DNA from: Rotaria sordida
Lineage: Eukaryota > Rotifera > Eurotatoria > Philodinida > Philodinidae
Length of the DNA stretch: 64,000 bases
Direction of reading: 5' to 3'
Assembly: GCA_905250125.1 (NCBI GenBank)
Contig: CAJNOL010000401.1
Coordinates: forward strand, 1-64,000
Shown: piece by piece, positions 12,084 through 22,800 of the stretch
Layout: each line of letters starts with the position of its first letter
Numbering within the stretch: position 1 is the stretch's first letter
Translations under genes and position numbers: made by a program
Notes under the pieces: model-generated
The model's input: the letters and a program-made list of their open reading frames with translations, nothing else
Databases searched by the model: none
What the model was told of the DNA's origin: nothing

Positions 12084-13130
12084 CATGAGACAATAACATC
12101 GTAGGATCGATTTCGTTAACATTTGTCTTCCAAATTGCCAGCAAAGAAGAAAGAACGAATAATAGAAGGAAAAAGAAAAATACTTTGAGTCTAACTTCGA
12201 CCGAGATACAAATGTGAGAATCGCAGAGAGAAATATAGTGTACGAAATTATTCCAGCTATGATCATGGATTGTAATTGAAAATGTTGAAAAAATTCTAAC
12301 ATAGTAGAATAGAAGAACTAGTAAGTATAATATAACAGATGTAGAATAAGAATTTACTTATCGTAAAGTCTTTTCCTTGTCTCCATGGACTCTTCTTTAT
12401 TGATATTCGATAAAATACAGAGTAAACACGCTATCTCTTTGATATTGACCTAAAATTCTCAGGTAATCTACGTAAAAGAAAGATAGAAAAGTAAACTTAT
12501 CATGTAATCTTTCTTATGTTTCTATCTAAAGTGAGAACGAAATGCTTTTTTGAAAACGTATGTTAAGAGATTCTTGAATCTCATTGATGTTAACAATCTT
12601 TTCGCCAATAATATCAGAAGCTTGTAAACCATAAGTATCTGTTCATTAATAAGAGTTTAGCAAAGAAAAAAAAAAGATGAACATATCTTCAGAGCTATTA
12701 TTAATAAAAGTTGTTTATTTTAAATGTAATGTCAAATGATGATGTATGATCGTTACTGAATAAATGAATATAAGACTGTAGTCCTATATATGTTTTACAC
12801 AGGTATCTCCTGAATAGTCATAATTCAAATGAATAAACTAATTAGAAAAATACTGTACTCTGTACTGTTTGAAGAATTGAAGTAAAAGGTAGTTAACAAC
12901 ATATAGTTATATTAAGTATAAAATAATAATTTTTTGTAAAAATAATATGTTTATGAGATTATACTAAACTGCTATATAGTATGTTATAGAAAAATTTAAT
13001 CTGAATAACTTTTATTCAAGGACTAATGATTTATTTTGAAATCGGATAGTGCATTCAGGTGGAATTACATTAAATAAGACGATTTACATACATTTTTGAA
13101 TAGAACCGTTATAATTATTCGAGATTATTT

Positions 13131-13478
13131 TATTTATATCTAACTAATGAAAGAAGATTTTCAGTTGAACCTTTGTAGACAGATAAAGAAAAATATAAGG
13201 AACAGGTTTATTGATGAATGTTTCTTTCAATTTTTATATTGACATTCTTCCTGACGATATTACACATAAATAGAATGACACTAATCACGTTCTTTCTACC
13301 ATTTATAACTTGGTCATGTGTTAACATATTTTTACAATTATTTTTTTAACCAATAAATTCAAAAAAAAACATTTTTCTATTTGACTGTTAGATTTGAGTT
13401 TGTTTGTTCATTGTTTAACTGAGATATTAAACTGGAAACATAAGCATATAAAAACTCAGTTCTAATTATGAGCATGTA
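13131..13478. repeat. Right arm of a long inverted repeat
   Basis: Reverse-complement copy of 11251-11597, running from ttatatctaactaatgaaag to attatgagcatg. It ends about 100 bp before the fold-back element at 13575. Confidence 0.8.
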
Positions 13479-13574
13479 CCTTATTCTTTGTTTTTTTTCC
13501 CTCGACTGTAGGGAGGGTCATATGAAATAAAATAAGGTTGTATGCGTGTACGTTTGTGTCAGGGTCAAAAGAAC

Positions 13575-14127
13575 GGGGTTCCGGAATTTCGCCAATAAGA
13601 CTTTCGCCAATAGGACATTCGCCATTGGCGAAAGTGCAGTGGACTTTCGCCAATACACCCCGTGGAATTTCACCAATTGGCGAAAGTCCATCATACTTTC
13701 ACCAATACATTCTGTGGAGTATCGCCAATTGGCGAAAGTCCGCCGCACTTTCGCCAATTGACGAAAGTACAGGTAACTTTCAACAATTTTATTGCAAATT
13801 AGATGTCGATTAAAAAAAAATTTTCTCGCCTACATCAATGAGTGTAAACTACGATATTTATATTTTAATAACATTAATTTCAGTACTGACATATACCCTA
13901 AATTAATACTGTTCCGTGATAACTGAGATAGTCCACCTCACTTTCGCCAATACACTCCCTGGAATTTCGACAATTGGCAAAAGTCCACTGTACTTTCGCC
14001 AATATATCCCCTGGAATTTCGCCAATTGGCAAAAGTCCACCATACTTTCGCCAATATACGCTCTGGACTTTCGCCATTGGCGAATGTCTTATTGGCGAAA
14101 GTCTTATTGGCGAACATCCCGCTACCC
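13575..14127. mobile_element. Fold-back element built of TTTCGCCAAT palindromic units, with target duplication
   Basis: Two arms (about 13575-13790 and 13930-14127) are inverted copies of each other around a roughly 140-bp AT-rich centre. Each arm is packed with the palindromic word tttcgccaattggcgaaa or its half. The element is bounded by direct repeats aaaagaac at 13567-13574 and 14128-14135, extendable to 9 bp (caaaagaac) depending on where the end is placed. An 8-9 bp duplication suggests hAT or Mutator-type mobilisation. No transposase is present. Confidence 0.85.
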
Positions 14128-14139
14128 AAAAGAACATAC

Positions 14140-15310
14140 CAGAGAGGTTAGCTTATTTTAAGACTTTTTGTCGTTTTGAGTGAACTTTGCCATAGGTTAT
14201 CGAGGGCCCTGAATCCGAATCCATTGCCCATTTCGGTGGCCGAGGTCTCATTAGTTAAAAACCGACCAATCAGAAACGAACTTTCTTATTTTAAAGGCTT
14301 TTGACCTTTTTGATGGAACTTTGCCATAGGTTATCGAGGGCCCTGAATCCGAATCCATTGCCCGTTTCGGTGGCCGAGGTTTCATTGATCAGGAACTGAC
14401 CAATCAAAAACGAACTTTTTTATTTTAAGACTTTTGGTCGTTTTGAGTGAACTTTGCCATAGGTTATCGAGGGCCCTGAATCCGAATCCATTGCCCATTT
14501 CGGTGGCCGAGGTTTTATTGGTCAGGAACTGACCAATCAAAAACGAACTTTCTTATTTTAAGACTTTTGGTCGTTTTGAGTGAACTTTGCCATAGGTTAT
14601 CGAGGGCCCTGAATCTGAATCTATTGCCAATTTCGGTTGCCGAGGTGTCATTAGTTGAAAACCGACCAATCAGAAACGAACTTTCTTATTATAAAGGCTT
14701 TTGACCTTTTTGATGGAACTTTGCTATAGGTTATCGAGGGCCCTGAATCTGAATCCGAAGCCCATTTTTTTGGCCGAGATTTCATTGGTCAGGAACCGGC
14801 CAATCAGAAACGAACTTTTTTTTATTTTGAGACTTTTGACCGTTTTGATCGAACTCTGCTATAGGTTATCGAGAGCGCTGAATTTGAATCCGAAGGCCAT
14901 TTTTTTGGCCGAGATTTCATTGGTCAGAAATCGGTCAATCAGAAATGAGCTTTTTCATTTTAAAACTTTTGGTCGTTTTGAGTGAACTTTGCTATAGGTT
15001 ATCGATGGCCAGGATTCCGAATCCGAAGTCAGTTTTTTTGGCCGGGCTTTCATTGTGTGAAATCCGGCCAATCAGAAACCAGCTTTTTTATTTTAAGGCT
15101 TTTCGACGATTTGATGAAACTTTGCTATAGGTTACTGATGGCCCTGAATCCGAATCCGAAGCCATTTCTTTGGCCGAAGTTTCATTGGTCGGAAACCGGT
15201 CAACCAAAAAAGGAACTTTTTTATTTTACGGCTTTTGGCCGTTTTGATCGAACTTTGTTGGAGGTTATCGAGGGTGAGAAATCCGAATCTGGAATCAGGA
15301 TTCCTAAATT
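14140..15310 (+). repeat. Nine-unit satellite, period 132-135 bp
   Basis: The block cataggttatcgagggccct or its variant starts at about 14191, 14325, 14458, 14591, 14725, 14860, 14993, 15125 and 15257. Unit spacing is therefore 132-135 bp. Each unit also carries ggccgag.tttcattgg and gaccaatcagaaacgaactt. The first four units are nearly identical and later ones diverge progressively. Open frames through it are by-products of the repeat. Confidence 0.92.
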
Positions 15311-17340
15311 CAGATCTCGAATCTATTCGTTCTATGAGAAGTGATGTTGAGAAACAGCAAGTACTTTGTAATACGTGACAGTAGTGTAATGAATCAAGAA
15401 ATACGAAGATAAGATGAAATTAGAGTGCTTGTAGAGCAAAGATTGAGGAATGAGAGCGAGTTACGCAAAAAAATTATTTAGATTGACAGGATACAACGGC
15501 TGTGTCCACTTATTAAGAAGATTTCAGATTATCGGTAAATCTATACTAACGTGTCCTCTTCCTGAATACTGATAAGCTTCCAAAGAAAATTTCTAATGTG
15601 GATGAATTTTTTTGTAAAGGATCAAACTTTCCATCAGTTTTTTAAATAGGAACGATGGCTCGATTTTGAAAATGGTATCAACCTTTCGTGAGTGAAAGTA
15701 GCTGGAAGTAACGGATAGCCGTGAATGGCGTTCCTTCGGAAGGACGGCGAACGAATAGCTGCCTCTAAACTAGGTTTATTCAAATCTGTTTTACGACATT
15801 TCTGCATAACATCAAGCAAGGTCCTTAAAAAAGTGCCACAGAGACTTAACATGTGACATTTTATGTAGAGAAGGACTCCTATAAACATGGAGAAACTCGA
15901 GAGACGACACGTATATATTTAATAGATATCTTGCTGGATATAGGAAATCTAGTACCCTTTAGTTACGAGTAGAGAAGCTTTTGAAGCAGTCGAAATGTGG
16001 ATTAGTCATGCCTTGAATAAGAAAGTAGTCATTTGAGAATATGTGTTCAAAGATAGTAGTAGCTAAGTGTGAATAGCGCCACGTCGAAACTCCGACAGTG
16101 AAATATAGTAGCTTCTATTTCTATTTCACAATTTTTTTGGTATGAGATATGGTCTATTAAGCTAGTTTTTTGTGTGAAATCATATACTTAAGCTTCTTTC
16201 GATGGCGAGCTCCATGAAATCTTAGATTGACTAGCTAGGTAAAGGATTGAAACGCATAAGGAATAGTTCACAAGTATTTTCACTTTGGGATTTCTCATGC
16301 GATAAATATAGGCAGCTTTGAAACTAATCCAAATCTAGAATCCAGTAAAATTTAAATAACAGTGCATGATTATATAATTACTGGAAGAGAACGATGCATA
16401 ACAGCAATTAGTTGCGCGTGACGACCCACTCGGATGCCGACGAGTGACTAGCTGCTGCCCTAAAAAATCCTTTGAATAGAATTCTTTTAAACTTCTAATC
16501 CATTGGAAGGATCTCTAGCACTTAGATCTTACTAGGATTCATGGGAGGAAGAACTGGCAAGAGGATTAACAAGTGTATTTGAATGAAGTGTGAGAACGAG
16601 TGTGTTGGAGATCTTCAATATCGGAATCGAACATTTCCTGAAAAGCGTCAATAATACAATTTGCATCGAATCATCAAAAGTGGACTTGAATGGAATTTAA
16701 TAATCCTTTATCATCATAGATACGTCATCTGCCCATTGACTTGTCAAATTTTTTTCCGGCTATTTAAAATTCGTTATTTAATCTCACAAAGACTCAGAGT
16801 TGAAGCCTGATTCAACTTGCGTATGCCGGATATTAGTTTGAACAAATATAGCTTTTTAGTCTGATAGCTACGCTAAACATGCATTTTCGTAGTGGGTACC
16901 GGTCAGCGATATTGCCCGCCTATGTGTTTATGAGTATGCGCATTATTAATACAGTTTGCGTGAAGTGTAGTGCATCTTTACTGCAGTCACGCTGATATTT
17001 TTTGTCTGCTGATTTTCTCTGAAAATCGAATATACTATTTTTTCGTGGTTTGAGGATATTGCTGTGTCAGTGTGGGTCACGTAGATTTCTTTTGAGTGTT
17101 ATTGATAGAGTAACAGATTAAATGAACGAATGTTATAGCTAGCAGTATCACAACGGTACCAATAGCATTATACACGCCGACACATGTGTACACTAATGTT
17201 GACACTAGCACAAAGCCATGTGCAAATGCCCGATGCTACCTTTTGCAAAATGTCTGCAGTAATAAACAACTGCTGATGCAGTGAAACATTCAGTCGAGGG
17301 TTAAGCGAGTCACACAGACGAGCGTTACTTGTTTAAATAA
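15311..17340. other. Unassigned region of higher GC than its flanks
   Basis: About 2 kb with fewer A/T homopolymers and more CpG than the surroundings. There is no frame longer than 84 codons and no recognisable reverse transcriptase or transposase motif on either strand. It may be a decayed mobile element. The base composition is what is seen; origin is inference. Confidence 0.35.
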
Positions 17341-18950
17341 ATATATCAAAAGTAAAAATGAATTAAAACACATGTTTATTAAGCATAACAAAGCATAATT
17401 TAATCAATGGTAAGTTTTTTGGAATACATTCAATTTTAATGATCAAAAAAAGATAAGATTAATTTCCAACAGTATTTCTCTAGAAAATGACTATCTATCC
17501 ATATAGTATAATCTTTAATTAAATCAATATCATAGATATATTGACATCTAACATTCATAGTAAATGCTTGAATATCTAGAAATCTTCGATCTAAACACTT
17601 TTCTAGAATGTCATAATATGAATTCAATTTGTAACAACATATTAAACAAAAACGTCAACTTTTTTAATGGTTGTTCATGATTTTTTTTGAGTTTCCAAGA
17701 GCTCAAGTCCCTTTCACAGAACTCTATAGAAAATTTTTGTGTAGTGACAAAGAACTTTTTTAACCTTTTTCAGATATTCGTCACATTTCTCTTAGTTTCT
17801 GATGTGTTTCTGAATTGTCAGAAAATTGAAATCATAATAACCTTCTTCACTGTATTATTTGGTTCGTTAATCGTGTCTCTATCTTTCTTTCTTTCTTTCT
17901 CTTTTCAATACAGAATGAGTAAATCCTTTCAACATTTGTTTTTTTTTGGCACACCATCCCTACATCATTCAATTTTATTTCTGTTGTTTTCTTCTCTATT
18001 TTCACTGACAACTAGAACAAAACAAAGACAAAAAATTGTATTTATTTACGTGAGTGTGACTATTTCCATGCGTGAGGTAGTGGTGTATTGTGAATATGGT
18101 CACAATGCTACATATGAATTTGATCGGAATTCAAACATAGAGAATGTCTCAAAAGTCTTCATCGCTTAGTATACACATATGATTATAGAAACAATCTAAC
18201 TTAATCCAAGCATTTCATTTTATTTGAAAGAATAGACTAGTGTGTTTGTATTTTAAAATTTCAAGTTCGTCGACATTGAAAAAAATTTAACACTTGAGAC
18301 TGCAATACAAAAATGAGGCTTTTCATAACTGTAAACACTACCGTGAGGACCATCAAAAGCATGTGCATTTTTATTTTGTTCAATATTTTTGAAGTTTTTT
18401 TTATTGTGATTCTAAACTCTAAAGTCATAATCAATTGCTATATTATTTTAACTCATCAAAATGTTGAAATCTACAAATTTAAAGCCTAATGAACGGATGA
18501 AAATAATTACAATAAGTATGCATATTGAAAACTCAGGGCGAAAAGTAGCACATGCAGAATTATTAAAAAAGACAAATTTCGACAGAAGCACTTGTAAGCT
18601 TTGGTGAAATCGAAAAGATTCATTGTTGAAAACTTCAATATTATGTGATCGTAAAAAAGGCAGATCAGATCATCCAATTCATCAATCGTTTTCAAACAAA
18701 AATTCACTTGATTATGCAATTACTGTGCATGAGTAAAATAATTCCACAGCTATGGAAATCAGATAAATACGAGAATATTGCAAAACATTACATTGACAGA
18801 TATGCAAAACGATTGCAAACAATAATTGATAATGATGGTGATATAATTACTAAGTATAAATAAGTTTCTTTGTTGGTAGTTTGTATATATGTATAAAAAC
18901 AAAAAATGTACATGCTTTTTACGGTCCTCACTATTTGTTGCATGTTACTT
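17341..18950. other. AT-rich intergenic DNA without a supported gene
   Basis: Contains a 160-codon frame (17687-18169) made of Phe/Ser/Leu-rich low-complexity sequence from T-rich DNA, and short frames near 18645-18863. None resembles a known family or shows matching splice sites. Confidence 0.35.
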
Positions 18951-18959
18951 CGATAGTTA

Positions 18960-19500
18960 CTTTATTCGATTTAAGAAATAGAAACCAGTGTACTACAAGA
19001 AAGACGATAGGCATTTTGTTCTTCTATTCAGGACAGATCAAATAGAATGCTGAATAAATAAGTTGAAACTTCATGTATACTTTGTAAATACAAAAAATGT
19101 GTAAAAAAAAACATTTTTTTTCTTTTTTCGCAGTTATCGATCAAAACTGAGTTCTTTCCTTTGTTGATCATCAGTTATTAAGGGTATATGTTATGTTTAC
19201 CTTTGAAAGATTTTTCATAGTTCGTTTCAAGAGTATTTACAGTACAGAAAAAAAACACCAACGAAACAAATCCATTATCGACATTGAAGGAAGAAGAAGA
19301 AGAATTGAAAAAAAAACAAATAAAACCTGTATTGAATAAATTTTATTTTTATTATTGCTTAGGTTTTTTTTGTCCAACATAATAATGGGTTTGAGTAATC
19401 AAAGAGGCCATGTGATTGAAATCGATAAGATTTCAAAAGCAAACAAAATATTTCTTTTTCAAGACGTTTTATTTTTTGTAGGCAAACAATGAATAACAGT
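18960..19500. repeat. Dispersed repeat, copy B
   Basis: Same order and orientation as copy A (10200-10760). Shared blocks include atgttatgtttacctttgaa, acgaaacaaatccattat and gataagatttcaaaagcaaa. It is followed after about 270 bp by a GT-rich tract, as in the divergent copy at 8870-9340. Confidence 0.75.
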
Positions 19501-19769
19501 TTATTTCAGAGGTTTTAATCCTATTTAGTATTGATCTACTCACAATTTCAATACAGATATAGAGAACAAATTGTAAATGAATTGAAATCAATGGGTATTA
19601 ATAATATACGCTCTCACCCACTATGATCGCCGTTTCATTCGAAGATGATATCGATGTATAGAACATAAAATTGTCTATTCATGAAACCTCACTCTGATCC
19701 ATTTTCTTCAATCAATCTTAAACAAAAGAATCAAACATCATTTTTATGAGTTCACTTTCACCCAGATCC

Positions 19770-20110
19770 TCACAGGTGGGTGTGCATGTGAGTGGATATG
19801 AACTGTGGATGAGTGTGAAGCAGGTTTCGAGTTTCTGTAGGGTCTAGATATGGGTGTAGATGTGAGAGTTAGATGTGGGCTAGGCATGGCAATGAGTGTT
19901 TATGTGGGTGTGGATGGAGAGAAGAGCTACGTTTACATAGACATATGCGTCCCATTCTCATGTTCAGCTTACGTCCACTGCTAAGCCCATACTCACAACC
20001 ACTACACATACACTGATCACTCACACCTAAACACTATTCCACACGCACATCTACCACGTACACTCACATCCAGTATCATAAGATATAAGTGTCGGTATGC
20101 GCTGGGTGTG
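19770..20110. repeat. Degenerate GT/CA-rich minisatellite-like tract
   Basis: Repeated words of the type gtgggtgtg, gtgtggatg and, further right, cacacccactcacac. The strand bias switches from GT-rich to CA-rich, so the tract is partly inverted. It resumes after the MITE at 20395-20600. Confidence 0.6.
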
Positions 20111-20360
20111 CACTGAAAAACAAAGTGTGTTACCGAATCATTTTGAAACGAAGTCTAAACCCTCAAAAAGGTTTCGCAAAAACCTTTGACAGCTTTAAAA
20201 TGGTTTTCATCGATCAAGAAGTCTTTTTGTAAAGGTCTAGTATGATTTGGTACGAAATCTAAACAAGTTTAGAATTGTTTTCAAAAATCGAAATCTTTAA
20301 AGATTGCGCATTTTGCGCGAAAACCTTTTAGATTCGGTAATGTACCATTTGTTCTCAGTG
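20111..20360. mobile_element. 250-bp MITE with 29-30 bp terminal inverted repeats
   Basis: The left end cactgaaaaacaaa...taccgaatc matches the complement of the right end gattcggtaatgta...tctcagtg at about 80% over 29-30 bases. It sits inside the GT/CA-rich tract and appears to split it. A target duplication could not be fixed. No coding capacity. Confidence 0.65.
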
Positions 20361-20394
20361 TAAGTACGAATTTAGCAGTGGGTGTGAGCTCGAC

Positions 20395-20610
20395 GTGAAG
20401 ATGGAGTGCGTATGTCTGTGTAGATGTGGATCTTCTCTCCATCTACACTCACATAAACACTCATCGCCGCATCAAATCTACACCCAACTCTCACATCTAC
20501 ACCTATATCTAGACCTTACACAAACCCCAAACCTACTTCACACTGATCCACAGTCCACACCCACTCACACCTACATTCCTATCCCACCTACACCCATACT
20601 CTTACTAGTT
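20395..20610. repeat. CA-rich continuation of the degenerate minisatellite
   Basis: Words such as acacccactcacacctaca recur irregularly. The frame reading through this stretch is low-complexity His/Thr/Pro and is not treated as a gene. Confidence 0.6.
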
Positions 20611-22800
20611 AGTGTACGAATGTTTAAAACAATTATTTTTATGAATTTTCTCAAAAATAGTGTATGGAATGAAAATAAAAAATTCAACGATTTATAACAC
20701 ATGAATATTTCTTTTTTGAAGATATAACAGAAGTCTCTGTAGTTGTTCGATAAAGATTGTTCTCGTTTTTCCTCTTTAATTGGTTGTTATGCTCGAGTCA
20801 TTAGGTTTCGTTTTCTTTTATAGTTTGCATCGTCATCTCAACAAGCCGAAGAAGAAGAACAAACGAAAATAAACTCATAATAAAATGAATCAATGTTATT
20901 TGCATTGTTGTCAAGGTTTTTTCCAACATCGTCATTGTAAGTAGATAGTAAGAATGAGCAATGAAATAATATCACGCGTAGATGTGATATCCTATAGATA
21001 TTATGCTAATAGATTTTCACTAACAACGAATGTATTTTATTTATGTGAAGAGATATGAGTAAAAACATGATTTTTTTTCATCATTTCTAATATTATATAT
21101 AATAAAATATTTATAGAATTCAAAAATGTTTGTTCTTGTTATGTGTATTATAGTTTAATAGAATCTATCACATACAACTAAATGTTATAATAGTACAACA
21201 AGAAAACAATCGAAAAATGTGCCTATCAGACATACAATGATTAGAAGTAGAATTCAAAAAATATACATACGCACATGACTGAAATGAGAAAATATAAACA
21301 TATACTAATTTTTATGTATTAATAATTCGATATTGTACATAAACATGATATGGTGGTTTTATTAGATCATTATGATTGTTCGATTGATATATTGTAAGTC
21401 AAAGATTATTGAATGAATCAATATAAATTATCTAATAGTTTAAAACAATATAGAAAACATTATTATTTACATAAATCAAAAAGTAAACATACTTATTTTT
21501 TGTTGAATGTAATGATTTTCATTTATAAAAATAAAAGTCAATACGATGACATATTTTATATTCAAGAAGTTTTTTTTTACTATCAACAAGAATTACTTTT
21601 ATTAATGATCGATCACAACATCATGATCATTTTCATTATCACGTATATAAGAATTAATATAAGGTGTCCAATTTTCAGAATATTTCTAAACCATCGTCAT
21701 GATCAGATGAATCAAGAAAAAATCGCCTGTAAGTGCTGCATAGTATCTAGTGATGAAAGTCTTAAATGAATTTGAGTTACTATTGAAATTTATCGAAACT
21801 ATTGAATTCGTAATGTGTCGATTAATCCGAGGAAAGCTACCACTATATATAAGATCTTAAGACTTAATGCAAAAAAAATATTTTCTGTCAGTTTGAAATT
21901 CTACAGATGTCTTTGACAAAATAAAGATATTGGAAATTCAATAGTTCTACCGAATCTCAATAGTAGTTCTTCCTTCGTTAGTCAACCGAATATCTTCGAA
22001 TTCGAACTCAATTGACATGTTTACTTTTTATTCAATCGACGATGTAAAGAAAAAACGATAGTCGTTTTTATAATTGATGATGAAATACATTCAAATATTA
22101 GACATCATTCCATCTCATATTATGGATATATTTAAGCATCGATCGAAGCACGAAAAATCTTAATAGAAAGTTTTGACTTCAATATTTGTTTGAGCAAACT
22201 AGTAGTTCACCATATCTGTTTAAAAATTGACTATGTTGAAAAAGATATATGTTCATTTTCGTTGAACTCTCACACGAACACTTAGTAGAATATGTTGATA
22301 AAATATCAGTCAAATAATCTTAACCGTTTTAATGTGAATCAATCATCTACAAAGGGTATGATTAAATCTCAGCAAAATTCATTCAAATACTATACATTTG
22401 TAACATTGATTTAAGTGATGTGTTTTAGATTGCTGAATTTAAGACACTCAATGCAGTTGATAAATAATGTTACTCAATTATAAATAGTTGTTTCTTTTCT
22501 TCTTTGGCTAAAATAGAACAAATGAAAATTAATGCGAATACTGAATAGCACTCGTACAACTATGACTAATTCAAAAGATGATCATGGTCATGTCAATGTT
22601 AAAATGTCCTATAACTTTCCATTACTGTTAGATCATCAATACGTATTTGTTTAAGCTTTTCTTAGTCTAGCTGTTATCTTCTCATAATCATACTACGTAC
22701 GCAGTCAAATGGCATGCAACAGTCAATTTTCCTATTGATGAATGCTTGATAATTATTTAAACAAAATAAAATTAATATACTGAACAAATACAAATGAATT
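20611..22800. other. AT-rich intergenic DNA, no supported feature
   Basis: Includes a faint relic of the dispersed repeat near 20816-20960 (gaagaagaagaacaaacgaaa followed by ttccaacatc). The 118-codon frame at 21413 has random-looking composition. No other structure was seen. Confidence 0.35.

Noticed and set aside
12042..12302. 86-codon minus-strand frame with a hydrophobic centre
   Set aside because: Its C-terminal part lies inside the hAT-like element and the rest is unrecognised; no evidence that it is an exon.
13462..14183. Overlapping frames on both strands with GESLIGE and FANRTFA repeats
   Set aside because: Translation of the palindromic TTTCGCCAAT units of the fold-back element.
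14701..15344. Open frames with repeated LCYRLSRALNLNPK-like peptides
   Set aside because: They are the 133-bp satellite read in frame; the repeat period, not coding selection, explains them.
16720..16745. Minus-strand WADD resembling a reverse transcriptase ADD box
   Set aside because: No hydrophobic strand before it, a stop soon after, and no other RT blocks in the region.
17687..18169. 160-codon open frame
   Set aside because: Phe/Ser/Leu-rich low-complexity product of T-rich DNA, no family resemblance, no supporting splice or polyadenylation context.
20395..20697. 100-codon frame rich in His, Thr and Pro
   Set aside because: Translation of the CA-rich minisatellite.
21413..21769. 118-codon open frame
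   Set aside because: Composition like random AT-rich translation; no recognisable motif.
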